Shown: piece after piece, positions 51,535 to 60,312 of the stretch
How the letters are laid out: the number at the start of each line of letters is the position of its first letter
How positions within the stretch are numbered: the stretch's first letter is position 1
Assembly (NCBI GenBank): GCA_964496875.1
Contig: CAZCBH010000001.1
Location: 124,001 to 188,000, forward strand
Direction: 5' to 3'
DNA length: 64,000 bases
From: RI-106 sp964496875
GTDB lineage: Bacteria > Cyanobacteriota > Vampirovibrionia > Obscuribacterales > Obscuribacteraceae
Position numbers and translations under genes: made by a program
Notes under the pieces: generated by a model
Seen by the model: the letters and a program-made list of their open reading frames with translations, nothing else
Told to the model about the DNA's origin: nothing
The model's database searches: none

Positions 51535-52413
51535 TCAGCTTCTCTCCTCCAGCATCCCTTCTCCGAATAAATTTATCGAGAGTATGGTCAAAGATATGAG
51601 TAGAGCAGGGATTAATGGTGCCCACCAGTTGGCGTAGAAGAAGTCACTTTGAGCCTGACGCAGCATTCCGCCCCAGCTTGGCGTGGCAGGACCCGGACCG
51701 AGACCCAGAAAGCTTAGACCGGCCTCCATCACCACCGCGTCGGAGACCAGCAAAATGACCTGGATCAGGATGATTCGCCGGGCATTGGGCAGCAAATGTC
51801 TCAGCAAAAGCCGGATTCTACCGGCACCAAGGGATACGGCCGCCTCTATATACTCTTCCAGAAGCAGAGCGCTAATTTTTGTATGGGCGATTCTAGCTGC
51901 CTCCAGCCAGGAGGTTGCCGATATGACCAGGATAATGGAAAGAAGCGGAATCAGCCCCAGAGAGGATCTGGTCACACCCAGAAACTCCAGCACCTCCACT
52001 GGCAGCCCCTGGGTGAATTCGGGCGTTTTTATGAGAGCGGTCAGAGCAAGCAGAAGAATCAAGCTTGGAATAGCCAGGAGGGCATCTACTATGCGCATCA
52101 TCAGGGTGCTTATGCCGGTACCGGCTAGAGAGGCGGCTGCGCCCCAGAGAGTGCCGAAGCTGACAGCTATTGAAGCCGAAATCAGACCGATGGCAAGCGA
52201 GTTGCGTGCTCCCAGGCAGGCTATGGTAAAGAGATCATGACCGAGGCTATCGGTTCCCAGCAGGTGACCGGGGCTCAACGGCACAAGATTGAAGGCGTCT
52301 AAATTGGGCGCAAGACCGGCTGGATCCGGACCGAAACTCTGTCCCAGAAGACAGAGTCCGCTCAGGAACAGGAAGATGGTAAGAGCCCCTTTTACTTTGG
52401 TGTTCATCTTCAA
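51535..52413 (-). CDS. ABC transporter permease, DppC-type
   Basis: The 292-residue protein has about six membrane helices, the N-terminal GTDSLGHDLFTI motif typical of DppC/OppC permeases, and the EAA loop EYIEAAVSLGAGRIRLLLRHLLPN that contacts the ATPase. It forms a dimer with the DppB-type permease to import peptides or, in some relatives, nickel. No ATP-binding or substrate-binding protein is encoded next to it. The 4-base overlap with the upstream permease gene shows coupling. Confidence 0.92.
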   Translation of the reverse strand: MKMNTKVKGALTIFLFLSGLCLLGQSFGPDPAGLAPNLDAFNLVPLSPGHLLGTDSLGHDLFTIACLGARNSLAIGLISASIAVSFGTLWGAAASLAGTGISTLMMRIVDALLAIPSLILLLALTALIKTPEFTQGLPVEVLEFLGVTRSSLGLIPLLSIILVISATSWLEAARIAHTKISALLLEEYIEAAVSLGAGRIRLLLRHLLPNARRIILIQVILLVSDAVVMEAGLSFLGLGPGPATPSWGGMLRQAQSDFFYANWWAPLIPALLISLTILSINLFGEGMLEERS

Positions 52414-53453
52414 AGCTTCCTCAACCTGACCGAATCTTCGGCTTTTGCCGTCTCTATTTCGTCGCGAAGGCGGGGGTCTATAAAAGGAGCAATTAAATCA
52501 GCCAGTAGATTGCCCAGGATTACCATGGTGCCGTAGAGCATTATCAATGAGGTCATCACCGGATAATTGCGCCCGAAAGTGGCATCCACCGCCAGCCGTC
52601 CCGTTCCCGGCCAGCCGAATATAGACTCAATCAGGACTGATCCGCCTATAAGGGCAGGCAGAGAAAGGGCGAGCAGATTGAGCACCGGCAAAAGGCAGTT
52701 GCGGCTTACATGAACGAGAATGACTCGGAAATAAGGCATACCTTTTGCTATGGCCAGGGTTACATAGTTTCTTTCGATCTCATCGAGGGCGAGGCTGCGT
52801 ATAAATAGTGCCACTTTGGCTGCCCGGCCAAGCGCCAGGGAGAAAGCAGGCAGGAGGACAAAAGGAAGCAGCGCGACCAGGGCACTGCCTCTGTCTAAAT
52901 CTAGTCGGGCGAATACAGGAATAAAATGGAGCGTTGGCCGATCCGCTGCTAAGTAAACCAGGGCGAGAGCGGTGAGAAAGGCTGGTATAGAGTAGAGAAA
53001 TAGGGTGGAAGTCAGCAAAATGCCTTCTAATAGTGGCCAGCGACTCCTGATAAAAACCAGAACCAGTCCCCAGACTGTGCCTGTGCTGAAGCTGATGATA
53101 ATGGCGGTGCCGGTTAGAAGAATTGTGGCTGGCAGCCTCTCTAGAATCACTTCCAGAACCGGGCGGTTGTCTTGATAGGAGCGGCCGAGCTCTCCATGCC
53201 CGGCCCAGCCCATAAGCCAGCGAGCATATTGAATCGGCAACGGGTCGTCAAGACCGAAGCGTTTGCGCATGAAGGCTAGTTCTTCCCGGGAGATATCCCG
53301 GGTGCTCTCTCCTAGTAGAGCCTCCACCGGATCTCCGGGCAGGGCCCGAACCAGACCAAAAGAGATCACCGAAAGAATAAAGAGAAGCGGCAGAGCCTGG
53401 AGGAATCTTTTCCAGATTATCTGAGCCAGGGTGATCGAGCCTCCTCTTGTCAA
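52410..53453 (-). CDS. ABC transporter permease, DppB-type
   Basis: At 347 residues this has six predicted membrane helices, the N-terminal FGLVRALPGDPVEALLG motif of DppB/OppB permeases, and the EAA loop RNYVTLAIAKGMPYFRVILVHVSRNCLLPVLN. It pairs with the DppC-type permease. The substrate is not given by these two subunits alone; peptide, nickel or another oligopeptide-like solute are possible. It has no upstream neighbour on the same strand. Confidence 0.92.
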   Translation of the reverse strand: MTRGGSITLAQIIWKRFLQALPLLFILSVISFGLVRALPGDPVEALLGESTRDISREELAFMRKRFGLDDPLPIQYARWLMGWAGHGELGRSYQDNRPVLEVILERLPATILLTGTAIIISFSTGTVWGLVLVFIRSRWPLLEGILLTSTLFLYSIPAFLTALALVYLAADRPTLHFIPVFARLDLDRGSALVALLPFVLLPAFSLALGRAAKVALFIRSLALDEIERNYVTLAIAKGMPYFRVILVHVSRNCLLPVLNLLALSLPALIGGSVLIESIFGWPGTGRLAVDATFGRNYPVMTSLIMLYGTMVILGNLLADLIAPFIDPRLRDEIETAKAEDSVRLRKL

Positions 53454-53503
53454 TAGATAAATTAGCTTCCAGGTAACGTCTTATGATACAGAAGCTTTTC
53501 GCG

Positions 53504-53533
53504 TTGACAATCGGCTGTCTCAAGACTTAGGAT
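53504..53533 (+). promoter_or_regulatory. Promoter of tRNA-Cys
   Basis: TTGACA at 53504-53509 and TAGGAT at 53528-53533 are separated by 18 bases; the tRNA begins 35 bases downstream. The -35 box is perfect, the -10 box matches at four of six positions. Confidence 0.45.
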
Positions 53534-53567
53534 CAGAAGCCTGGGGCAACCGTATGATGTGATCAAC

Positions 53568-53638
<71 letters not shown>

Positions 53639-53650
53639 TATTTTTTCTTT

Positions 53651-53679
53651 CTTAAATGCGAGGACTATCGGGTTATAAT
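53651..53679 (+). promoter_or_regulatory. Promoter of tRNA-Val
   Basis: A consensus -10 box TATAAT (53674-53679) lies 12 bases before the tRNA-Val gene. The weaker CTTAAA at 53651-53656 is spaced by 17 bases as the -35. Confidence 0.45.
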
Positions 53680-53690
53680 TGAATACTTGA

Positions 53691-53763
53691 GGGCGGTTGG
53701 CGCAGTTGGTAGCGCATCACTTTGACATAGTGGGGGCCACTGGTTCGAATCCAGTACCGCCCA
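53691..53763 (+). tRNA. tRNA-Val (GAC)
   Basis: The acceptor stem GGGCGGT pairs with ACCGCCC, the D-arm is GCGC-AGTTGGTA-GCGC, the anticodon GAC (53724-53726) reads valine codons GTC and GTT, and the T-arm is ACTGG-TTCGAAT-CCAGT. The discriminator is A at 53763. CCA is not encoded. Confidence 0.93.
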
Positions 53764-53805
53764 AATTTTTCCCCGATATCTTTATCAGATTGCCTAGAAT
53801 CAACT

Positions 53806-53839
53806 AATTGCTTTATAGTGCTATAAAGCAATTTTTTTG
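53806..53839 (+). terminator. Rho-independent terminator after the tRNAs
   Basis: AATTGCTTTATAG and CTATAAAGCAATT form a 13-pair stem with a 2-base centre, followed by a T-run of at least five. It closes the tRNA unit and lies 15 bases before the DUF1501 gene. Confidence 0.75.
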
Positions 53840-53854
53840 TACTTGATCAGGCTC

Positions 53855-54634
53855 ATGGACGATTTGAAGCGATACTCGAGAAGAGAGATTTTGAAGCGTG
53901 GAGCAGGCGCGCTCTCCGCTTTGAGTTTTGCCGGCAGCTTACCATCCCCGCTTTCTGCTGAGGACATTCTGGTCGTCAGGCTATCGGGTGGAAACGATGC
54001 ACTGAATACGGTGGTGCCGCTTCAGTGCGATGACTACAGGCGATATCGCCGCTCTATCTCTATATCAGAAAGCGATCTTATCGAACTTACCGAAGGGTAT
54101 GGTCTACACCCGGCTCTGACCGAGACAGCTCGGCTTTATCGCAAAGGGGATCTGGCTCTTCTTCTTGGTGTCGGATTCTCGGCCGATGCTGAAACCAGCT
54201 CCCATGAACTGGCCGATTATTTCTGGAAGACCGGAGATCTAAAAGCCGATGGTTTTCTCGCTCAAGAGAATCCGAAGTTTTTTCTTAATTGCAGATATGT
54301 GGAGCTGGAGGGTTTCGATACCCATCGTGATCAGCTAAGGAAACAAGCAAGTGCCCTTGAAAAATTGGATCGACTGATCAGCCGGGAGTACTCTCAAACG
54401 AAGACGATATTCATCTATTCTGAGTTCGGAAGAAGCCTCAAAGAGAATGAAGAAGGTGGAACGGATCATGGTCTCGCTGGTCTTGCCATGCTTGTAGGCG
54501 GCAAGGTCCGTGGTGGAATCTACGGAGAATATCGCTTCGAAGGCGAGAACCTGGCCTCTGTTCTAGAGCCGAGCATCATATATGATGCCATAGAGAAAAG
54601 AGACTTTGGCAGGCAGAATCTCTATTTTTCGTAA
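53855..54634 (+). CDS. Shortened DUF1501-family protein with twin-arginine signal
   Basis: ATG 53855 gives 259 residues. A Tat-like signal (YSRREILKRGAGALSALSFAG) precedes the DUF1501 core: VRLSGGNDALNTVVPL near the N-terminus, a middle helix region, GFDTHRDQ, then IYSEFGRSLKENEEGGTDHGLAG and GGKVRGGIYGEY. Full-length members are about 400-450 residues; this one lacks most of the central part, which may be an internal deletion of lineage origin rather than recent damage, as the frame is intact. The family is sulfatase-like, exported, of unknown substrate. It starts 15 bases after the tRNA terminator and overlaps the convergent TPR gene by 13 bases. Confidence 0.75.
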   Translation: MDDLKRYSRREILKRGAGALSALSFAGSLPSPLSAEDILVVRLSGGNDALNTVVPLQCDDYRRYRRSISISESDLIELTEGYGLHPALTETARLYRKGDLALLLGVGFSADAETSSHELADYFWKTGDLKADGFLAQENPKFFLNCRYVELEGFDTHRDQLRKQASALEKLDRLISREYSQTKTIFIYSEFGRSLKENEEGGTDHGLAGLAMLVGGKVRGGIYGEYRFEGENLASVLEPSIIYDAIEKRDFGRQNLYFS

Positions 54635-56115
54635 GCGCCTTTATAAAAGCGTGCTTTGAATTCGCTTGCCTCGGCTTCTTTTGTAAGTCCTTTCTTGCGC
54701 AGAATAGAGGCGATGGTTTCATGAATGTCTGCTTCGTAGAGGTCGTGAACAAGGGCTTGTTCGGCAACCGCAAGCGCTTCAACCAGCTTCCCCTTATGTT
54801 CTAGAAGCTTGGCGCGAGCGAGAAGCATGGTCGAGTTGTCGGGGTATTTTTTTAGACCTTCGGTAAGAGCCGACTCTAGCTCTTCGAAGCGCTTCAATTC
54901 TACTAACTCGCTGATAACATGCTCCTGGTAATCTTCCTTTGCAGGGGCGAGAGCGGCGGCTTCTCGAAAGTCTGTCAGAGCCTTTTCGTGCTCTTTGATA
55001 TCGGCGAAATAGCTGCCTCGATCATGAAATATGTCGGCTTCTTTTGGGGACAGCTTCACTCTTTGATCGTAGAGACTCTCGAGCGTCAATCTGTCTTTTT
55101 TTGCTTCGGCCACCTTACCTTCTTCTTCTAAAAAGAGGGCTCTTCCCTGGAGTGCTCCTTCAATTTCGGATTGCTTGCCTGAGTCTATTTGTTTCTGGTA
55201 GGCGTCTAGAATCTTTTTGACACACTTGTCTCTTTCTTTTTTATCGTTCAACAGACCGGCTTTTTCCGCCAGTTTCATCCGGTTTTCGAATTGCCAGACC
55301 GAAGGGTCGTCATCGTCGGCGATATCGCTGTCCGTTTTGGTGAGAGCGAGTCGATAGCTTATCAAAGCATCCTCTTTCATGCCCATAAGCTCTTTTAGAT
55401 AGGCGCGGTTTAGCAAAATGTCATCTGCATTGGAGCTTGTGCTGCCTTTTTTAAATTTGAACCCTTCCAGGGTGCTCAGGGCTTTGTCTTTGTCATCGAG
55501 AAAGATATAGGCTTTGGCGAGAGATTCTCTGCCATCTTCAGACCAGTAATCTTCTTTGAGAGACACTGCTTTCTTGTAGTCTTCGACGGCACGCTCCAGT
55601 CTTCCTGTCTCTTCGAAGAAGGAGGCGCGTTGAAGCAATTCATAGCCAGGAGCATCGGATAGCTCTATCGCCCTGGTGTATTCCTTCTCTGCCTGATCGT
55701 GCTTGTGCAAGGCTAGATAACAGTCACCACGGGCGGTGAAGTACATGGTGTTATCGGCTTCTAGTTTGATCGCCCGGGAGTAATCTGATAAAGCCTTTTC
55801 ATAGCGATTCGAATAACGATAGGCATCACCCCGTTTTTCGAACCAATCAGCGTGGCTGGCATCGAGGGCGATGGCTTTGTCGAAATCGGCGATTGCCTTT
55901 TCATAGTCATCTTTATAGTAATAGTATCGCCCCCGGGCAATCAGATACTCCGCTTTCTTAGGATGTTTGACAATCGCTTGGGAGAGTTTCTGGAGCTGGG
56001 CGGGCGTAATATCGTCACAGTCGCCTTCGACTATGTCTTTCAACCCCCACTCATCCATAGAACAGGCGCTGAGAGCCAGGGTCGAAAGCAAAGCGAGAAA
56101 GAGTTTCTGCCTCAT
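54622..56115 (-). CDS. TPR-repeat lipoprotein
   Basis: The start at ATG 56115 puts the signal LFLALLSTLALSAC, with a good lipobox, at the N-terminus and follows the upstream gene by 13 bases; a longer start at 56199 would overlap it. The mature 480 residues are TPR units throughout (for example DDYEKAIADFDKAIALDASH, NRYEKALSDYSRAIKLEAD). As for the other TPR proteins of the window, it is likely a membrane-anchored scaffold of unknown partner. It overlaps the convergent DUF1501 gene by 13 bases. Confidence 0.82.
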   Translation of the reverse strand: MRQKLFLALLSTLALSACSMDEWGLKDIVEGDCDDITPAQLQKLSQAIVKHPKKAEYLIARGRYYYYKDDYEKAIADFDKAIALDASHADWFEKRGDAYRYSNRYEKALSDYSRAIKLEADNTMYFTARGDCYLALHKHDQAEKEYTRAIELSDAPGYELLQRASFFEETGRLERAVEDYKKAVSLKEDYWSEDGRESLAKAYIFLDDKDKALSTLEGFKFKKGSTSSNADDILLNRAYLKELMGMKEDALISYRLALTKTDSDIADDDDPSVWQFENRMKLAEKAGLLNDKKERDKCVKKILDAYQKQIDSGKQSEIEGALQGRALFLEEEGKVAEAKKDRLTLESLYDQRVKLSPKEADIFHDRGSYFADIKEHEKALTDFREAAALAPAKEDYQEHVISELVELKRFEELESALTEGLKKYPDNSTMLLARAKLLEHKGKLVEALAVAEQALVHDLYEADIHETIASILRKKGLTKEAEASEFKARFYKGAYEK

Positions 56116-56128
56116 TGCGCCGCTAGCT

Positions 56129-56542
56129 CTAGGGGTCGGGATGATTGGTAGGTTCGAGCATGCACCAGAACTTACGCTCGAAGTCCCACATGTTTTCATC
56201 CTTCCAGTTACGCAGGGTGACTTTCACCGCCCACATCCCCTCTTTTTCCAGGGTGATATCGGGCTTGAAGACATGGTGACCCTTATAAATATCGTTTGGA
56301 TCGTTGGCGCTGAATTCGCCTTTGTAAACCTCTATGCCATCGGGGCTCTCGATGGTGACCGTGCCCTTGTACTGGCGTCTTTCGTAGGGCGTACCGAAGC
56401 CTATGACCCAGGAGCAGCTGGAGTGGAAAGGCAGCTCTTTGACCACGAATACGTCAAAGATTCCCTTCAGGTTGAGCGTACCGTCATCGCTTCGTTCCGT
56501 GTTTTCGCAGAACAATATGTAGCCGCTATGCAGGTACTTCAT
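56129..56542 (-). CDS. DUF6941-like beta-rich protein
   Basis: ATG 56542, after GAGGATTGTC, gives 137 residues, shorter than the frame that opens at 56581. The opening YILFCENTERSDDGTLNLKGIFDVFVVKELPF is the pattern I associate with DUF6941-like proteins: small cytoplasmic beta-sandwich proteins of unknown function. The rest is beta-rich with a C-terminal W/D/E-rich segment. It is 13 bases upstream of the TPR lipoprotein gene. Confidence 0.6.
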   Translation of the reverse strand: MKYLHSGYILFCENTERSDDGTLNLKGIFDVFVVKELPFHSSCSWVIGFGTPYERRQYKGTVTIESPDGIEVYKGEFSANDPNDIYKGHHVFKPDITLEKEGMWAVKVTLRNWKDENMWDFERKFWCMLEPTNHPDP

Positions 56543-56655
56543 GACAATCCTCGTTCTTGTCCTTATCAGGCAGTGAGCCAAAGAAATAGTAAACCATTTA
56601 CAGGCTCGATGGGGGGTATTTTATGAATTATAGAAGATTATTGGACTGGTAAAGA

Positions 56656-56694
56656 AAGCCCCGGTTGGGCTTGGCGCTTTCAACCGGGGCTTTT
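56656..56694 (-). terminator. Rho-independent terminator of fusA
   Basis: The stem AAGCCCCGGTTG/CAACCGGGGCTT (12 pairs, 13-base loop) lies 24 bases past the fusA stop on the minus strand; on that strand the second arm runs into GGGGCTTTCTTT. Confidence 0.75.
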
Positions 56695-56717
56695 CAATTG
56701 CTTGGATAATCACCGAA

Positions 56718-58847
56718 TTAGTGGTGTTTACCTTTGATGATCTCTTCAGAGATGCTGGTAGGCACTTCCTCGTAGTGGAGGAATTCCATGGTGAAGGTGC
56801 CCTGCCCTCTGGTTTTGTTTCTGATGTCAGTAGCATAACCGAACATCTCGGAGAGAGGCACGTTACAGTTCACCTTGGAGAGGTGATCGGTGGTGTTCAT
56901 ACCTTCGACCTTGCCCCGTCTGCCGGAGAGGTCGCCGATTACATCGCCCATATAGTCTTCCGGTACTTCCACTTCTACCTTCATGATAGGTTCGAGCAGA
57001 ACCGGTCTGGCTTTTCTGAAACCTTCCTTGAAACCGATAGAACCGGCTGTACGGAAAGCCATTTCGGAAGAGTCGACCGGGTGGAAGCTTCCGTCCACTA
57101 AGCGGACAACGATGTCGATTATAGGATAACCGGCAAGCACACCGCCAGCCATGGCATCTTTGACACCGGATTCGACGGCGGGGATGTATTCTCTGGGAAC
57201 CACACCACCGACGATCTTGTTCTCGAAGGCAAATCCGGTACCGGGTTGGCCGGGTTCGATCTCGAGCACGACGTCTCCGTACTGACCACGACCACCACTC
57301 TGACGGACGAATTTGCCCTGTTGAGTAACGGCATTGCGGATGGTCTCGCGGTAAGCGACCTGGGGTTTGCCCACGTTGGCTTCCACTTTGAATTCGCGCA
57401 ACAGTCTGTCGACGATAATTTCGAGGTGAAGTTCACCCATACCGGCGATGATGGTCTGACCGGTCTCGTGATCGACCGAGACTTTGAAGGTAGGATCTTC
57501 TTCAGCCAGTTTGGAAAGAGCGGTACCGAGCTTGTCGGCATCGCCTTTGGTCTTGGGCTCGATGGCGACCGAGATTACCGGATCCGGGAAGTCCATGGAC
57601 TCGAGGATTATAGGTTTGTCCTGGTCGCAGAGGGTGTCACCGGTGCTGGTGTCTTTCAGACCGACAGCGGCGACGATATCGCCGGCGGCTGCCGATTCGA
57701 CATCGGTTCTCTCGTCGGCTTGCAGGCGGACGAGACGGCTGATTCTCTCTTTCTTGCCTTTCACCGAGTTGTATACATAAGAGCCTGCGTTGAGGGTACC
57801 GCTGTAGACCCGGAGGAAGGTCAATTTGCCCACGAAAGGATCGTTCATCACTTTGAAGGCGAGGGCCGAGAAAGGCTCATTGGGGTCGTACAAGCGCACT
57901 GCTTCCTGGCCATCAGGAAGAGTACCCTTGATACCTTCCACATCGGAAGGAGCCGGCAGGTAGTCGACGATGGCATCGAGAAGAAGCTGGACACCTTTGT
58001 TTTTGAAAGCGGAGCCGCAAAGAACAGGAATGATCTTGTTCTGGCAGACAGCTTGACGCAGGACTCGTTTGAGGTCTTCGGGAGAAGGAGTTTCGCCTTC
58101 GAGATACTTTTCCATAAGAGCATCATCACATTCGACGATGGCCTCTTCTAAAGTATGTCTCCACTTCTCAGCTTCTTCTTTATAGTCGCTGGGAATTTCG
58201 TCGATCTTGATGTTTTTGCCCATCGGATCATCTTCTTCGTAGAAGTGAGCCTTCATCTCGATCAGGTCTATGAGACCCATGAAGTTGGATTCAGCTCCCA
58301 TGGGAATCTGAATCGGGTGGCAGTTGGCCCATGTAGAATGCATGCCGGGCAGGTTCTCTTTCGTCTGACCGAGAACTTTGAAGAAGTCGGCACCGCTCCG
58401 GTCCATCTTGTTGACCATGATCATGCGGGGTACCGAATATCGGTTGGCTTGCTTCCAGACTGTCTGGGTCTGGGGCTGAACGCCGCCCACGGCACAGAGC
58501 ACGATGACGACGCCGTCGAGAACCCGCATCGAACGCTCGACTTCGACGGTGAAGTCGACGTGTCCGGGGGTGTCGATAAGGTTGATTCTTTTGCCTTTCC
58601 ATTCACTGGTAATGGCGGCGGCGGTAATGGTGATACCGCGCTCTTTCTCCTGGGCCATCCAGTCGGTGACGCTGGTGCCATCATGGACTTCGCCCATGCG
58701 GTGGATGAGTCCGGAATAGAAAAGAATTCTTTCCGTGGTCGTAGTTTTACCGGCATCGATATGGGCGGCAATTCCCATATTTCTTATGTTTGCTAGTTGG
58801 CTGGAGCGAGTCACCGAAGGTTTCCTTTCTTCTTTGAGAACATCCAT
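56718..58847 (-). CDS. fusA: Elongation factor G
   Basis: The protein is 709 residues with all five EF-G domains. GTPase motifs: AHIDAGKTTTTERILFYSG (P-loop), DTPGHVDF (G3), NKMDRSGADF (G4). Later domain stretches include GMGELHLEIIVDRL and the C-terminal YMGDVIGDLSGRRGKVEGM. It drives ribosome translocation. In this window it lies downstream of rpsL and rpsG but has its own promoter and terminator, so the classic str operon is split here. tuf is not adjacent. Confidence 0.97.
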   Translation of the reverse strand: MDVLKEERKPSVTRSSQLANIRNMGIAAHIDAGKTTTTERILFYSGLIHRMGEVHDGTSVTDWMAQEKERGITITAAAITSEWKGKRINLIDTPGHVDFTVEVERSMRVLDGVVIVLCAVGGVQPQTQTVWKQANRYSVPRMIMVNKMDRSGADFFKVLGQTKENLPGMHSTWANCHPIQIPMGAESNFMGLIDLIEMKAHFYEEDDPMGKNIKIDEIPSDYKEEAEKWRHTLEEAIVECDDALMEKYLEGETPSPEDLKRVLRQAVCQNKIIPVLCGSAFKNKGVQLLLDAIVDYLPAPSDVEGIKGTLPDGQEAVRLYDPNEPFSALAFKVMNDPFVGKLTFLRVYSGTLNAGSYVYNSVKGKKERISRLVRLQADERTDVESAAAGDIVAAVGLKDTSTGDTLCDQDKPIILESMDFPDPVISVAIEPKTKGDADKLGTALSKLAEEDPTFKVSVDHETGQTIIAGMGELHLEIIVDRLLREFKVEANVGKPQVAYRETIRNAVTQQGKFVRQSGGRGQYGDVVLEIEPGQPGTGFAFENKIVGGVVPREYIPAVESGVKDAMAGGVLAGYPIIDIVVRLVDGSFHPVDSSEMAFRTAGSIGFKEGFRKARPVLLEPIMKVEVEVPEDYMGDVIGDLSGRRGKVEGMNTTDHLSKVNCNVPLSEMFGYATDIRNKTRGQGTFTMEFLHYEEVPTSISEEIIKGKHH

Positions 58848-58872
58848 GATGGGTTACCCTTGTAATTTAAAT

Positions 58873-58903
58873 GATATATCCGAATCGGTTGCAGTTTTGT
58901 CAA
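58873..58903 (-). promoter_or_regulatory. Promoter of fusA
   Basis: On the minus strand TTGACA (58898-58903) is followed by 17-19 bases and GATATA/TATATC at about 58875-58882, some 30 bases before the fusA start. Confidence 0.45.
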
Positions 58904-59132
58904 CGTTTTTTGCACCGCATTTTGCTCTTGGAATTTAACCATGGGATTTGCGGGATTTTGTCTATATTGAGGATTACTACATATTTTTCCGTGATTATCT
59001 TTACAATTGCCGATCGTATTTTCGCAAGCGCACTGTCGGTAATACTTAGAGACATTAGAACTGTTGCGCTTGATAACCTTTGTTCAGATGGGCTTGAACA
59101 GCGGCTTTCGGCTTTGGAATCGTTTAAAAACG
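58904..59132. other. Intergenic region between fusA and the rpsG terminator
   Basis: AT-rich sequence with no supported gene. A 91-codon frame on the plus strand here has no ribosome-binding site and looks like chance. It separates the rpsL-rpsG unit from fusA. Confidence 0.4.
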
Positions 59133-59190
59133 AAAACCCCGGTTGATCTACTTTCTGCCTTCAACAGGCATCGGATCCGCCGGGGATTTT
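59133..59190 (-). terminator. Terminator after rpsG
   Basis: AAAACCCCGG and CCGGGGATTTT pair (with one bulged A) around a loop that itself contains GCCT-TCAAC-AGGC. On the minus strand the structure ends in GGGGTTTTCGTTTT. It lies 27 bases past the rpsG stop. Confidence 0.55.
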
Positions 59191-59216
59191 GTGAAGTTCG
59201 AATAAAACCGTATTAA

Positions 59217-59687
59217 TTAATAGCGGTAGTGGGCGAAAGCTTTGTTGGCTTCGGCCATTTTGTGGGTATCGTCCCGTTTTTTCACCGAGGCTCCGGTTCC
59301 ATTAGCGGCGTCCATCAATTCTGCCGAGAGTCTCTCGGAGAAAGAGCGACCGCTTCTCTTGCGGGAGTTGGTGATGATCCACTGGGTAGCAAGTGCAACT
59401 CCGCGGGATTGTTTGACTTCTATCGGCACCTGGTAGGTAGAACCACCGACCCGGCGAGCTTTGACTTCCACCAGGGGGGTGACGTTTTTGACAGCTTTAT
59501 TAAATACGTCTAGCGGTTCCTGCTTGGTCTTCTCTTTGATGATATCCATGGCTGTGTAGAGCAGCTTCTGGGCGGTGCTGCGCTTGCCGCGCTGCATCAT
59601 CCGGTTTACGAATCTCTGCACCAGCTGACTTTCAAATACCGGATCCGGCGATGGAACGCGCTTTTCTGCTGCGGTACGTCTAGACAT
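59217..59687 (-). CDS. rpsG: Ribosomal protein S7
   Basis: The 156 residues match S7: MSRRTAAEKRVPSPDPVF, then LVQRFVNRMMQRGKRSTAQKLLYTAM, VKNVTPLVEVKARRVGGSTYQVPIEV and the C-terminal HKMAEANKAFAHYRY. It nucleates assembly of the 30S head. It lies 41 bases downstream of rpsL, in the conserved order, and is followed by a terminator before fusA. Confidence 0.97.
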   Translation of the reverse strand: MSRRTAAEKRVPSPDPVFESQLVQRFVNRMMQRGKRSTAQKLLYTAMDIIKEKTKQEPLDVFNKAVKNVTPLVEVKARRVGGSTYQVPIEVKQSRGVALATQWIITNSRKRSGRSFSERLSAELMDAANGTGASVKKRDDTHKMAEANKAFAHYRY

Positions 59688-59728
59688 TTTTGTTTCTCCG
59701 TCCTTTAAAACTTATTCTTTTGTTGCGC

Positions 59729-60103
59729 CTAGCTCTTAGGACGCTTTGCACCGTATTTGGAACGACCCTGCATTCTGTCCTTGACGCCGGCGGTATCTAG
59801 AGTACCTCTGACGATGTGGTAACGGACACCGGGAAGATCCTTAACCCTACCGCCTCTGACAAGCACAACGGAGTGCTCTTGCAGGTTGTGACCGATACCG
59901 GGAATGTAGGCGGTGACCTCGATTCCGTTGGTAAGTCTCACCCTGGCAATTTTACGCAGAGCGGAGTTCGGTTTCTTGGGGGTGGTAGTTTTCACCTGGG
60001 TGCAAACGCCTCTGCGCTGAGGGCAGGATTTGAGGGCAGGCGACTTGGTCTTGAAAGTGACCTTTTTGCGTTCGCGGCGGATGAGTTGATTGATGGTTGG
60101 CAC
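59729..60103 (-). CDS. rpsL: Ribosomal protein S12
   Basis: The GTG at 60103 is chosen because it gives the canonical N-terminus PTINQLIRRERKKV, a protein of exactly 124 residues, and is preceded by GGAG at a good distance. A longer frame to 60136 adds an implausible leader. The decoding-site stretch TPKKPNSALRKIARVRL, with Lys43, and the VRGGRVKDLPGVRYHIVRG loop, with Lys88 and Pro91 equivalents, are present; no streptomycin-resistance change is seen at those positions. It is the first gene of the rpsL-rpsG unit. Confidence 0.97.
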   Translation of the reverse strand: MPTINQLIRRERKKVTFKTKSPALKSCPQRRGVCTQVKTTTPKKPNSALRKIARVRLTNGIEVTAYIPGIGHNLQEHSVVLVRGGRVKDLPGVRYHIVRGTLDTAGVKDRMQGRSKYGAKRPKS

Positions 60104-60312
60104 CAGACATCTCCTGACTGATTTAGAAGAATCCAAACTTGAAACGAATATGGCTCAAGAGCATGGTTTTACCCTTGCAACCACTGATATTGCCGAAGCT
60201 GAGCTGGTGATATGCCATCCACATAGCTCGGCAAACACACAGGATATCAGAAAGCAGCTTCGGTGGATGCTTACTTTCCTATTTCCTTTACAAATCAAAC
60301 ATTTGCCTTAAA
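60104..60312. other. Upstream region of rpsL
   Basis: About 200 bases without a supported gene; it should hold the rpsL promoter on the minus strand. A plus-strand frame crossing it has no ribosome-binding site and overlaps rpsL antisense. Confidence 0.4.

Noticed and set aside
57246..58796. Long plus-strand frames opposite fusA
   Set aside because: Shadows of a highly expressed, codon-biased gene.
58871..59146. 91-codon plus-strand frame between fusA and rpsG
   Set aside because: No ribosome-binding site, crosses the fusA promoter and runs into the rpsG terminator.
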